A stretch of 64,000 nt of DNA from Dehalococcoidia bacterium (GCA_007129495.1 SKVJ01000003.1:1-64000); one strand, 5' to 3'. Shown: positions 1 to 9,132, counted from the stretch's first letter. The notes: generated by a model not told the origin, from the sequence alone. Program-made: numbers and translations.

Positions 1-2789
1 GGCCCGCAGCCGAAGTTGGTGATTGCGAGTCCATAGATCTGGGGATTCTCGCTGATCAGTCTCGCAGCGGCGATGAACTTACCTTCATAGGCCCAGTACG
101 GACGATCCTGATATATCTTGGGGTCAACCGTGTCAACGGGCAGATAGTCCAGAGGGATCGGTACGACCCCGAGCTGCGCGAGCTTCTCAGCTATTCCCAG
201 ATTTGCACCGGAATCCTGCGACATATAAGACCGGGACAGGATGACTACACCGAGCTTTCCACTCTCCCGCAGGTGGGCAAGCAGATCCCTGCCCATTTGG
301 ATTTGGCGGGTGCGAAATTCGTCCAAGGCTTTTAGCCCCGCTTCAGCAGCAGCACGTCCCTCCTGCTTCCGGTATCCCATCTGTACTGCTGCATCCTCGA
401 GATTACGAATGACGTCATCATTTCCCTGGCTGAAGTCAAGGGTGGGAATTACAAGTCGGTCACCAAGGTCTACTGCGTGGCGGATTATGTACGGTGATGC
501 CTGGACGAGTGGGCAGGCATACTTCTGACTTTCTGGACCCTCCATCTTTCCAAGTCGAATTGCGGAAGGATAGAGAACGAAGTCAGTGTCACGAAGTTGA
601 GAAGCGTGGCCGTGGAGAATCTTGACCGGAAAACAGCCGTCGGTGTAGGCGAGTTCGATGGAACGGGCGATTATCTCGCCGGTCGATTGTCCGGTGAGGA
701 CAGGGCGTGCGCCCAAGGTATTGACGAATGTGATCAGCAGCGGTGCGAAATCGTAGACAAGCAGCGCCCTGGGAATGCCTACACTAGGCCCGTTGTTACC
801 GGTGACTTCAGCGTTCGCAAATAACTGCCCATCTCTGTCGTCGAATGCTGTCCGCTGTCGCACATGACCTGCAGCGGCATCGTAGCGGTCACAACGGCTG
901 CCATAGAAAGTGGGGCTCTCTCCGGGTACTTGCATTCGGCTGATAGTGCAGTTATTGTCACAACTCTTACACGTGAAAGAAGACAGGGCAACATCCGCAT
1001 CGATGACGGCTTCGAACCCTTTGAAGCTCGATGGTCGGCCATCCATAGCCTCTTTGGCAAGTAAGGCAGCACCGATCGCGCCGGTAATCTCTTTGTGTTC
1101 CGGCACAATGAGTTCGGTGTCCGGCAATTCGCGTTTGAAGGCGGAGACAACGGCCTGGTTGTAGAATACCGCACCGGTGAGAATGACACGCTGTCCGAGA
1201 CGCCGGTTTTCTACCACTTTTGAGAGATAGTTCTTTGCTATTCCGATCGCAAGGCTGCCCGTAATGATTTCGAGCGATACACCTTCCTGCTGCGCACGAG
1301 CCACGGACTGAGCCATGAAAGACGCGCAGCGTGTCCCCAAGTCGATGGTGTAGGGCGCTTCGAAGGCAAGCCCGGCGAATTGGCCATTGGTTACGCGGAC
1401 ACCGAGCATCTCCGCGAGTTCATCTATGAAGCTACCCGTCCCAGCTGCGCACGCTTTGTTCATTTGATAGTCGACAACCACCCCGTTCCGCTTGATCACC
1501 AGCTTGGAATCCTGTCCCCCTATCTCAACGATATCCGCTTCAGGGGCAAGCTCGGTGGCTGCTCGTGTTTGAGCCGTAATTTCATTCTTGATGAGGTCCG
1601 CGCCCACCAGGCTGCCCACCAGGTAGCGGCCTGATCCGGTGATGCCCACGCCCGCAATACTGACATTCCCTGCGCCTTTGTCTAAGAGATGCCCAAAGAG
1701 TTCCTTAACGGCCTGTACAGGGCGGCCAGCAGTCATGATGTAAGCCTTAGTCAGCACACAACCATCCGCATCAACAATAGCCGCCTTGGTGCTCGTGGAT
1801 CCGATATCGATGCCCAAGTAGCCCACGCATTTGTCGGTCACCACTGGTTGTGCAGGTGAAGCACTGGTCTCGACTCTTTCTAATGGGGGCATCTGGAAAT
1901 ACTGTGTCGGCGCGTCCGGTGTATCCAGCAGGATGCTGTGCGACTTCTTGCCGATGGTCAGCAGTGCTGTACCGAGTGACTGCGCGTAGAGATAGTTCTC
2001 CGGCACGGACACGGAGGTCGGGACCGCGTTGCGGAGTGAAATGACATCCTCAAGCGCTTTGATAATTGCGGCGTTGGCTGCCACTCCCCCAACTACGAGT
2101 ACAGGAGAGATGAATGGTCCCTTCTTGAATGACCCGACCATGCGAGCGACACTTTCGCAAAGCGCGTACAGCATGGGCTCGAACGACACGCCCTTCTGCT
2201 GGAGGTGGATAAGATCCGTCTTGGCAAAGACGCTGCAACGCGCGGCGATGCGTGGCGCTACACCTTCGTGCTGAAGCGCGAGTGCCGCAAAATCGTCCAT
2301 GCTGATGCCGAGACGATAGGCTTGCTGTTCGAGGAATCTGCCGGTGCCGGCGGCACACAGCGGGTTCGATTCTACCTTCCAGGGTTTCCGCAGGCCATCC
2401 TCAAGCTCAATGATAAGTGATGATTGCCCACCTATTTGTATGATGGTTCGTGCGTCCTGGCGGGAATGGAGAACCCCCGAAGCGATGGCAAGCGAACTGC
2501 TGTATGTAGCCCAGTGCAACTCCGTCGGTATGGCTGAGCTGCCCGCTCCAGAGACCCCCGCTGCTGCGATCGCCTCTTGCGGGACATCGTTCACCAGACG
2601 AGTTGTGAGGGCACGAACCGCAGCTCGGGGTCCGCTACCAACTCTCTCTATGTCCTGCCGAACGATATTCCCGTTTTCGTCAACGAGAGAAAGCTTGACG
2701 CTTACCGAGCCAACGTCAATTCCTGCGTAGTATTGCATGTGTTCGAGCGTGGATTGTAGCACAGTCGCGATGGGTCGGCTAGCTGGCAT
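1..2789 (-). CDS. Two-domain CoA-dehydratase activase (BcrAD/BadFG) with DUF2229, 3' end cut by window
   Basis: The frame is open from an ATG at 2789 to the left edge, about 929 codons, so the C-terminus is missing. Two ASKHA ATPase modules are visible. The first begins AGIDVGSVSVKL with IGGQSS, LCAAGTGRFLEQ and RCSVFAKTD. The second begins LGIDIGSTSTKAAIVD with EIGGQDSKLVIK, ACAAGTGSFIDEL and RCASFMAQS. In this family the cysteines after each nucleotide loop hold a [4Fe-4S] cluster shared between monomers, and ATP hydrolysis drives one electron into a 2-hydroxyacyl-CoA dehydratase or benzoyl-CoA reductase. A C-x2-C-x3-C motif (CKSCDNNC) follows, then a DUF2229-like part starting VGIPRALLVYDFAP and ending, where cut, at ITNFGCG. 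The first module has S where the usual D of GGQD sits. GAGG lies 7 nt before the ATG. Family assignment is firm; the dehydratase partner is not in view. Confidence 0.93.
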   Translation of the reverse strand, partial: MPASRPIATVLQSTLEHMQYYAGIDVGSVSVKLSLVDENGNIVRQDIERVGSGPRAAVRALTTRLVNDVPQEAIAAAGVSGAGSSAIPTELHWATYSSSLAIASGVLHSRQDARTIIQIGGQSSLIIELEDGLRKPWKVESNPLCAAGTGRFLEQQAYRLGISMDDFAALALQHEGVAPRIAARCSVFAKTDLIHLQQKGVSFEPMLYALCESVARMVGSFKKGPFISPVLVVGGVAANAAIIKALEDVISLRNAVPTSVSVPENYLYAQSLGTALLTIGKKSHSILLDTPDAPTQYFQMPPLERVETSASPAQPVVTDKCVGYLGIDIGSTSTKAAIVDADGCVLTKAYIMTAGRPVQAVKELFGHLLDKGAGNVSIAGVGITGSGRYLVGSLVGADLIKNEITAQTRAATELAPEADIVEIGGQDSKLVIKRNGVVVDYQMNKACAAGTGSFIDELAEMLGVRVTNGQFAGLAFEAPYTIDLGTRCASFMAQSVARAQQEGVSLEIITGSLAIGIAKNYLSKVVENRRLGQRVILTGAVFYNQAVVSAFKRELPDTELIVPEHKEITGAIGAALLAKEAMDGRPSSFKGFEAVIDADVALSSFTCKSCDNNCTISRMQVPGESPTFYGSRCDRYDAAAGHVRQRTAFDDRDGQLFANAEVTGNNGPSVGIPRALLVYDFAPLLITFVNTLGARPVLTGQSTGEIIARSIELAYTDGCFPVKILHGHASQLRDTDFVLYPSAIRLGKMEGPESQKYACPLVQASPYIIRHAVDLGDRLVIPTLDFSQGNDDVIRNLEDAAVQMGYRKQEGRAAAEAGLKALDEFRTRQIQMGRDLLAHLRESGKLGVVILSRSYMSQDSGANLGIAEKLAQLGVVPIPLDYLPVDTVDPKIYQDRPYWAYEGKFIAAARLISENPQIYGLAITNFGCG

Positions 2790-2865
2790 AATATATCCTC
2801 AGAGGAGCTGAGCTGCGACCGAACAGAACATCTGTCCTTCAGCAGCCCAAGCGACCTTTCCTACG

Positions 2866-3954
2866 TCAGGGCAACTCTGCCAGATGATAGGGACCGGTGC
2901 AGGCCGGGCCGTCGGTGTAGCGCAACGTCGACTCGGTTAGATCTATGATGAGCGAAGTTAACGTTTGCCACTGGTCCACCTTGGGATATTGTTCGTCCGG
3001 ATGCCGGCAAATAGAATCGGGGTAGCTGAAATGGTCCGACAGCACGTCTCGTATGGCATCGACTCCCAAGTGACCCCGTCGGGCCTCGAGCAGCCTTCGC
3101 AAGCGTCTCCCTCTGAAGACAGTGTCTGGCAGCGTGCTCTTACCTGTGTCCCGCATGCGCAGCATGGGCGACTCGAAATGATTGGCGTGTGTCAGGATGC
3201 CCTCATGAGGGTGGACGAACAGGAGATCGTTGGGAAGGTTCTCGACATCGATGATCTCTCCGTCCCGGTGACCCACTACCATGTTCATGCTGTTAGGTCC
3301 CACGTGTGTCATCAGCATCCTGAGAGCAGTGGACATACGGGTGGAGTTGAGAATGCCGCGCAGCTTGATCAAGAACGGAAGTCCGGGGCGAAACACATCA
3401 GCCTCAGAACGAATGTAGTTAATGCACACACCCATCCCGGCAGAGTTCAGGCCGCGGTGACCGATAGTACCCGCCTCTGCATGCATGACAATACTGGGTT
3501 TCTCAGACTGTTCAATCTTGAGGATGACTGAAGTGTGGCGGGCCTCCGCGCGCCAGTCCCAATTCTGTCCGATAATCAGGTGGCCGTTTCCCGTTACCTC
3601 CGGAAGCAGTCCGAACGAGGTGCACCCGCCTGCGGCCGGGTCCGCCAGAGCATTGGGCAGACAGCTGAAGGTCAGTTCCGTCCGTGCATTCAGCGCAGCA
3701 ATCTCTCCGAACTCAACACCCGCACCTTCAGCAACTCCATGCATTTCCTCGACGAGGTCGAGATCGTAGCGTTCAATGAACGGGATGAATGCCTCGACAT
3801 CGGCTAGTATCTTGTCGCGACCGACCCCACCCATGTGCTGCCACAAGTTCATGTAGAAGCGGAGATTGTCCTTAATGAGTTCGGGGACTTGTTCTCCATG
3901 CTGGCGGCCTATATCGCGGGGTGTGCCTTTCAAATTCAATACGGGTACGGTCAT
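2866..3954 (-). CDS. C45 (penicillin acyltransferase-like) Ntn hydrolase
   Basis: A 362-residue protein with the layout of the acyl-CoA:6-aminopenicillanate acyltransferase/C45 family: an N-terminal segment that would be removed, then GGCTSFGL with Cys111 as the likely autoproteolytic nucleophile, then QNWDW and GLNSAGMGVCIN. Family members cleave or transfer amide-linked acyl groups; the substrate here cannot be read. A longer upstream start exists, but AGGAGGT sits 4 nt before the ATG at 3954 and the family motif LxGTPRDIGRQHG follows directly, so this start is chosen. It is transcribed away from the aminotransferase. No signal peptide is apparent, so it is probably cytoplasmic. Confidence 0.88.
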   Translation of the reverse strand: MTVPVLNLKGTPRDIGRQHGEQVPELIKDNLRFYMNLWQHMGGVGRDKILADVEAFIPFIERYDLDLVEEMHGVAEGAGVEFGEIAALNARTELTFSCLPNALADPAAGGCTSFGLLPEVTGNGHLIIGQNWDWRAEARHTSVILKIEQSEKPSIVMHAEAGTIGHRGLNSAGMGVCINYIRSEADVFRPGLPFLIKLRGILNSTRMSTALRMLMTHVGPNSMNMVVGHRDGEIIDVENLPNDLLFVHPHEGILTHANHFESPMLRMRDTGKSTLPDTVFRGRRLRRLLEARRGHLGVDAIRDVLSDHFSYPDSICRHPDEQYPKVDQWQTLTSLIIDLTESTLRYTDGPACTGPYHLAELP

Positions 3955-4035
3955 GGTTACCTCCTCGCGTTCTTCGACGAACTGGCACCCCATCCCGGTG
4001 GGACTTCTCCGGCACCTGTTCGCGGGGCTTCTCAC

Positions 4036-4065
4036 ATTGTACAGGCTTCTTCTGATACCGACCAA
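4036..4065 (-). promoter_or_regulatory. Putative promoter for the C45 hydrolase
   Basis: Read on the minus strand: -35 TTGGTC (4060-4065), 18-bp spacer, -10 TACAAT (4036-4041). It lies about 80 nt before the ATG at 3954. It is one of several TTGnnn-18-TAnAAT pairs in this window. Confidence 0.5.
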
Positions 4066-4078
4066 CGCGAATATCGCA

Positions 4079-4108
4079 TTGTTACACTATTCGGGTTCCT
4101 GCTACAAT
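4079..4108 (+). promoter_or_regulatory. Putative promoter for the aminotransferase
   Basis: -35 TTGTTA (4079-4084), 18-bp spacer, -10 TACAAT (4103-4108), about 60 nt upstream of the likely ATG at 4171. It is divergent from the C45 promoter only 14 bp away, so the two could share a regulator. Confidence 0.5.
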
Positions 4109-4170
4109 TCGTGTGGCCGAGATGAATTCGAAAGTTGATTTCTGTTCTTGAGCAACCGCTACCCAGCGAT

Positions 4171-5373
4171 ATGAAGCTACCTGAGAGAACTTCCACGCCA
4201 GTGAAGATTTCCCGCAAGATCGAGAGGCTTTCAGCTGATTCCGCCTTTGTCGTGCTGGCTCGGGCACAGGCGCTCGAGGCTCGTGGCTTCAGCGTAGTGC
4301 ATCTGGAGATCGGTGAACCTTGTTTCGAGACCCCCGGCAACATTCGCGAGGCTGGACGTCGGGCAATAGAGGAAGGACGAACCAGGTATTGTAACTCGCA
4401 GGGGTTAGTGTCACTACGTGAGGAGATTGCGGGGGAAATACTGCGGACCCGCGGGCTCCAGATTCCGACAGAGCGGATCATCGTAGGCTCTGGAGCCAAA
4501 CCACTGATATTCTTTGCAATACTTGCGCTGTTGGATGATGGAGACGAGGCCGTCTATCCCGCGCCGCTATTCCCCGTGTTTCAGTCCGCCGTTGCATTTG
4601 CGGGTGGCCATGCTGCACCTGTACCGCTTCGAGAGGAATTGGATTTCCGGTTTGACATGGACGAGTTTCGCGCCAGGATTACACCGCAGACGAAACTGAT
4701 CATTCTCAATTCGCCCCACAATCCTACAGGTGGGGTTTTGACCGCTGAGGATGTTCGGGAAATCGCTGCCCTCGCATGCGAGCGTGACCTGATGGTTCTG
4801 TCTGATGAAGTCTACGATCACATGTATTATGAAGAACCCCCGGCGAGCATTCTGGCGCTCAAAGGACTGAACGAACGGTCCATCCTCGTCTCCGGGTTCT
4901 CCAAAACGTATGCAATGACTGGATGGCGACTCGGATACTCGGTATTGCCTGACTGGTTGGTTGAACCTGTCGTACGTTTGATTAACAGCAGCGTATCATG
5001 CACCCCCGAGTTTGTGCAGATGGCGGGGCTCGAAGCCATGACGGGGCCGCAGACTGAAAGTGCGGAGATGATGCGTGTGCTCAAGGAAAGACGCGACCTC
5101 ATGATTCAGGGGTTGAACCAGATTCCAGGTATAAGCTGCCGAACACCTCGAGGCGCATTTTATGCCTTTCCCAATGTTAGACAGGTGGGGATGACGTCCG
5201 TCGACTTATCGAACTGCTTGCTTGAAGAAGGTGGCGTGGCAACACTTCCCGGCACGGCCTTCGGCCCTGAGGGCGAGGGTTATCTTCGCCTATGTTTCTC
5301 TACTTCCGAGGAGAACATCAGGGAAGCTCTCAGGCGAATCCGTCGCGTCGTCTCGCAGCTTGGTACTCGTTAG
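4171..5373 (+). CDS. Class I/II PLP-dependent aminotransferase
   Basis: About 400 residues with the fold-type I aminotransferase signature: NSPHNPTGG, DEVYDHMYY, and the PLP lysine in SGFSKTYAMTGWRLG. The substrate carboxylate arginine is in LRLCFST. It would transfer an amino group between an amino acid and a 2-oxoacid in the cytoplasm; the closest broad group is aspartate aminotransferase-like, but the exact substrate is not readable. The start is uncertain: a TTG at 4135 is also in frame, and neither start has a clear Shine-Dalgarno. The ATG at 4171 leaves the usual short lead into KISRKIERL. It stands alone, convergent with the decayed dehydrogenase downstream. Confidence 0.9.
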   Translation: MKLPERTSTPVKISRKIERLSADSAFVVLARAQALEARGFSVVHLEIGEPCFETPGNIREAGRRAIEEGRTRYCNSQGLVSLREEIAGEILRTRGLQIPTERIIVGSGAKPLIFFAILALLDDGDEAVYPAPLFPVFQSAVAFAGGHAAPVPLREELDFRFDMDEFRARITPQTKLIILNSPHNPTGGVLTAEDVREIAALACERDLMVLSDEVYDHMYYEEPPASILALKGLNERSILVSGFSKTYAMTGWRLGYSVLPDWLVEPVVRLINSSVSCTPEFVQMAGLEAMTGPQTESAEMMRVLKERRDLMIQGLNQIPGISCRTPRGAFYAFPNVRQVGMTSVDLSNCLLEEGGVATLPGTAFGPEGEGYLRLCFSTSEENIREALRRIRRVVSQLGTR

Positions 5374-5435
5374 GGACGCGTGCTGCCTTGAACCTCCGCG
5401 GGGCCTTTGTTGTTCATAGCGTCAATTGTGCGAAC

Positions 5436-6805
5436 CTATTCCGGTACGAGGTTATCGAATGCTGCCTGTACCAACTCAGGAAGCGCAGGGTGTATGTGAA
5501 GCGCCTTCTCTGTCTCAGCTACGTGGCCGCCTGAGGTCATTGCGTTGGTGACCTCTTGAACAATCGACGGCGCATGAGGTCCGATCACGTGGAAACCCAG
5601 AATTCTGCGCGTGCCTTTCTCCACTACAGCCTTGGCGAACCCATCCACCTCCATCATGGCCTCGCCGGTGGCTGTATCCATGTAGCGAGCCCGGCCTATG
5701 AGTATTTCATGGTGTTTGCGTGCCTCATCTGCCGTCAGGCCCACTGCGGCGATCTGCGGATATGAGTACACCGCAAGGGACGCCTCTGTGTAATCGATTC
5801 CGTTACGTTGCCCTCCAAAGGCGTTTCGGGCAGTGACGGTTGCTTCGATATTCGCCATGTGACGAAACATGTAGCGGCCGTTGACGTCTCCCACCTCATA
5901 GACGCCTGGTACATTCGTCTCCATATAGTCGTTTACGGTTACAAATCCGGCAGAATTGGTGTGGATGCCAGCCTGTTCAACTCCAAGATGGTCTGCGGGG
6001 GAAATTCGTCCCGTGGCCAGCATTACGGCATCGGCGGTTACTGCAAAGCGAGCATCCGAACGCCGCTCTCTCACGAAAAAGCATTAGGTCCTTAGCCCCC
6101 CGCACGATCTGCTCGACTTCCACATCGGTCAGCACCTGCATACGGTTTCGGAGAGCATGCTTCAGCAGAGCTGCGACTTCCGGCTCCTCGCCGGGAACCA
6201 GGCGCTCAGTTGCTTCAATCAGCGTTACCGAAGTTCCCATAGCTGCGAAGAAATGGGCATACTCCACACCGATCTAGCCTCCTCCGATGATAGCCATGCT
6301 TCGAGGACGACTCGTAAGATCCAGTAGCGTCTCGGTGGTAAGAAATTCAACAGTTTCGAGGCCCGGGATTGCGGGTACGGATGGGCGAGAGCCGGTGGCG
6401 ATAAAGAACTTGCGCCCGGCAACGCGGATGTCTCCGACTTTCATCTCGTACCGAATGGTAAAGGTTCCGACGCCCTCGCAAAAGATCCAGGCCTCTCAGG
6501 GCTGAGAAGGACTGCCGCAGTCTGCGCTGTGCGTCTTCAACGCTGCGCCTCATTCGGTCCATGATCCCTGAGAAATCGATATGCTCGACGCGCACTGTAA
6601 TGCCAAGTCTACTGGCTTCATTGATCTCGACGATCCTGTCCGCAGGGTACATGAGCATTTTTGATGGAATGCAGCCAAAATTGGGACAGGTGCCGCCGAG
6701 AGGCCCCCTATCAATGAGAGCCGTCGAGAGGCCGCGGAGGATTGCCTCGTAGACGACGAACATCCCTGATCCCGACCCAAGAACTACGACATCATACTCT
6801 TTCAT
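5436..6805 (-). pseudogene. Decayed dihydrolipoamide dehydrogenase-like flavoprotein
   Basis: Homologous along its whole length to the intact gene at 26873-28237 but broken three times. The N-terminal frame from 6805 reads the FAD motif VVLGSGSGM and the redox disulfide GGTCPNFGCIPSKML. A shift near the A4 run at 6480-6483 moves to the frame reading FIATGSRPSVPAIPGLE and SMAIIGGG. An in-frame TAG at 6274-6276 then stands where the intact copy has Tyr (GGGYIAVEY). A second shift near the A5 run at 6076-6080 leads to the dimerisation domain with GFHVIGPHAP and HIHPALPE. The two shifts fall in homopolymers and could be sequencing errors, but the stop is a substitution. It is the last gene of the operon with the dehydratase-like and thioredoxin genes. 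Confidence 0.88.
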
Positions 6806-6875
6806 CGTCTCATCCTGTCTGCACGGCAGTTGGAGACCTCTTTCTGCAGAAGCCTGACCGTCCCCGTATCAGGAG

Positions 6876-7463
6876 CTACTGTGCTGTCTTCGCTAGCACT
6901 GTTTCGATGCGTGTTCGTAGTTCGTGCGCCGACACCGCCCCAACACTCACATCCGCAATGCGCCCGTCTCGGAAGAGCATGATAGCCGGAATGCTTGCGA
7001 CCTGATACTTACGGGAAGCAAGTGGATTCTCATCGACGTTCAGCTTGCAGAATTTCATTTGCGCGGAGTATTCGCTGGCTAGGAGTTCAGTTACGGGCGC
7101 CATCGCCTGGCACGGTCCGCACCACGGGGCCCAGAAGTCGACCAGGACAGGTATAGGAGCATGCAGAACCTCGCTTTCGAATGTGTCATCGGTTACCTGT
7201 TGGACCGTTCCGGAGGTGGATGACTCGGATTGGACGATGAGCCGAATCAGTATGTCGCCGTCGTGGCCGTCGGTAAGTCGCTGCGCGTTGCGAAGTCGCA
7301 CTACCTGGTGCTTACGAGCGCCGGCAGGCACTTTCACCTCAAGCCGCTTCCCGTTCCTTGTGAGCACCCGAGCCACCCCTGTTTGTGCCTCTTCCTGCGA
7401 CAGTACGAGTTCGTAGGTGACCGGCTGTGGGCCGTTGCTCAATTTGTCGCTATCCTCTTCCAT
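6876..7463 (-). CDS. Thioredoxin with N-terminal DnaJ C-terminal-domain-like module
   Basis: 195 residues. Residues about 15-80 (VTYELVLSQEEAQTG, GKRLEVKVPAG, GDILIRLIV) look like the substrate-binding C-terminal domain of DnaJ/Hsp40. Residues about 88-195 are a thioredoxin with the active site WCGPC (Cys115, Cys118) and the cis-proline region SIPAIMLF. The first part could present unfolded or oxidised clients to the disulfide reductase; that role is inference. A TTG at 7496 is in frame, but AAGGA sits 9 nt before the ATG at 7463, which is preferred. It lies 42 nt downstream of the dehydratase-like gene and 70 nt upstream of the decayed dehydrogenase, so probably one operon. Cytoplasmic; no signal peptide. 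Confidence 0.87.
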   Translation of the reverse strand: MEEDSDKLSNGPQPVTYELVLSQEEAQTGVARVLTRNGKRLEVKVPAGARKHQVVRLRNAQRLTDGHDGDILIRLIVQSESSTSGTVQQVTDDTFESEVLHAPIPVLVDFWAPWCGPCQAMAPVTELLASEYSAQMKFCKLNVDENPLASRKYQVASIPAIMLFRDGRIADVSVGAVSAHELRTRIETVLAKTAQ

Positions 7464-7505
7464 CAGCGCCCGTCCTTGCTGGATGCCTTTGGGCAAGCGA
7501 ACAAA

Positions 7506-9014
7506 TCACTCTTGCTCTGACGCCGATTCTTGTACTGAGGAATCCGGCTCGCCCTGCGGCTTCGGCGTGAGCCGGAGCGTCCGTCTCACGAGATCCTTGT
7601 CATGCTCGTAATCTATCACCCGTTGCAGCATTATCTTCTGAGCTTGCACCGGGCCTGCTCCGTGCCAAGTCCCAACACCGTGCATGCCGGCCGTCCAATT
7701 CTGCAAGTGTTTGTGGACCTTCATCACGTTCTCCGCAGGTTCATCCCCCCCAAAGCTGTAGAATTCCTCCACGTATGCCCTTGTCTCCGGATTGTCCAGT
7801 TCCTTCAGGGAAGGCAGGGTAACTATGAGTCCACCACCGATGTCTCCGGCAAGCGCCATCACTCGCCAGAACGCATTGCACACGTTTAGCTTCGCGACAT
7901 TCCCCATCAACTCGTCTGGAAGGAATACTCCTGAACCAGGAGGCTCTTCTGATCCGTTGTAGGCCGACGCAACACCACAGGCACGGCAAGTCTCTCTCAA
8001 CGAGACCATTTCGGCAAGCTGTTCATTGATATGCGGTGCGTTCTGGAGCCCTTTGTATTCCTGGATTAGTTTTGCACTACCGATGATCTGGTTCATGAAG
8101 CCGACTTTGCAGGTGCCGCCACACGTCATTCGATGCGTCCTTGCAAATCGTGTGACGAATTTTCCAGAGTAGGCATGCTCGCCGCAATGGAATACCCTGT
8201 CCCAAGGGACGAACACATCTTCGAAAATGATCATGGACGTTTCGCGCTGGCCGAACAGTGGATTGCCTAACTCTTCGATATCATCGGACATCTCCCGTTC
8301 TGCCGAGTATGGCGTGTACTGGCAGACGAACGTGATGCCTGGCGCATCGGGGGGGGTTGCAAACGCAACGGCGTAGTCCGTCTCGCCAGCCGAATGTGCA
8401 GACTGCGGAAGAACCACTATCTCGTGGCTGGCAAAGCCACCGCTGATATTGATCTTAGCCCCTCTTACGACGATGCCTTGGTCATTCCTGTCGACCACCT
8501 TAACCGATAGATACGGGTCAGGCCAGTTGAGCGCTCTCTTGTTACGTTGTCCACGTGGCTCGGTCAGTGCTCCGGCAACCGAAAGATCGTTTATCTGCAC
8601 CCACTTCAGATAGTCAAGGAATCGCGGATGGTATGAGGTGCCCAGATCCTTGTCCATCTCCCACGTGGTACTCCAGAGCGAGTGAAAGCAGTCCAGTCCA
8701 ACGCATCGATAGATACAGGTCCCGAGGTTCTCAGACGCGAATGTGCCGGCCTCGGCCTTACGTATGAGATCGTCCAAGTTACGGCAGACGTATGTGTACC
8801 TGTTTACCGTATCATCGATCAATGGTGAGTAGGCACTCATGATGTCCCTGCTGGCAGGATCGAGCGCCCATGCGTAGCTGGCCTTATTAGCTTCTACGAC
8901 TGTCCGGGTGTTGACGTTCTCCAGCACGCTGTGCACCCGCTTCCCGTTCATGAAGACTCGTGGGTTGAGTGATGAGAGGCTTTCCTCGAACTGTTCAGGT
9001 GTCTTGAGTGGCAT
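7506..9014 (-). CDS. 4-hydroxybutyryl-CoA dehydratase / HpaB-family protein, paralogue 1
   Basis: 502 residues of the 4-hydroxyphenylacetate 3-hydroxylase/4-hydroxybutyryl-CoA dehydratase family. The dehydratase branch binds FAD and a [4Fe-4S] cluster through three Cys and one His (Cys99, Cys103, His292, Cys299 in the Clostridium enzyme). Here Cys100 and Cys104 (GTCIYRC) keep the C-x3-C spacing, and His294 lies in HRMTCGGTC. The next cysteines are 298 and 302, giving His-to-Cys spacing of 4 or 8 instead of 7, so this site is altered. The FAD/substrate region ETSMIIFEDVFVPWDRVF is typical. AAGGAG precedes the ATG by 6 nt. It leads an operon with the thioredoxin fusion. It could be a radical dehydratase on an unknown CoA ester or an oxygen-using hydroxylase; the C-x3-C favours the former. 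Confidence 0.88.
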   Translation of the reverse strand: MPLKTPEQFEESLSSLNPRVFMNGKRVHSVLENVNTRTVVEANKASYAWALDPASRDIMSAYSPLIDDTVNRYTYVCRNLDDLIRKAEAGTFASENLGTCIYRCVGLDCFHSLWSTTWEMDKDLGTSYHPRFLDYLKWVQINDLSVAGALTEPRGQRNKRALNWPDPYLSVKVVDRNDQGIVVRGAKINISGGFASHEIVVLPQSAHSAGETDYAVAFATPPDAPGITFVCQYTPYSAEREMSDDIEELGNPLFGQRETSMIIFEDVFVPWDRVFHCGEHAYSGKFVTRFARTHRMTCGGTCKVGFMNQIIGSAKLIQEYKGLQNAPHINEQLAEMVSLRETCRACGVASAYNGSEEPPGSGVFLPDELMGNVAKLNVCNAFWRVMALAGDIGGGLIVTLPSLKELDNPETRAYVEEFYSFGGDEPAENVMKVHKHLQNWTAGMHGVGTWHGAGPVQAQKIMLQRVIDYEHDKDLVRRTLRLTPKPQGEPDSSVQESASEQE

Positions 9015-9094
9015 GGTTATCTCCTTAGATAGTGCCCCAGGCGCGATGCCAAAATGGGGCGCTCTGCGGGGACTTCTCCTTCGATGCGTACTTT

Positions 9095-9132
9095 AGCACA
9101 CCTTGTGCTGCAGAGGGCTCGACGACTAGAAT
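9095..9132 (+). promoter_or_regulatory. Putative promoter with overlapping palindrome, upstream of FAH gene
   Basis: -35 TTGTGC (9103-9108), 18-bp spacer, -10 TAGAAT (9127-9132). A perfect inverted repeat AGCACA-CCT-TGTGCT (9095-9109) covers the -35 box, as a repressor or activator site would. The leader to the TTG start at 9248 would be about 110 nt. The same hexamer pair and spacing occur upstream of the DUF362 gene. Confidence 0.5.

Noticed and set aside
6274-6276. In-frame TAG in the dehydrogenase-like gene as a recoded sense codon
   Set aside because: The same gene has two frameshifts and the intact paralogue has Tyr at this position; no tRNA or system for TAG recoding is seen.
9026-9052. 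TTGGCA/TATCTA promoter for dehydratase paralogue 1
   Set aside because: The spacer is only 15 bp and the -10 abuts the Shine-Dalgarno, so transcription would start inside the ribosome site.
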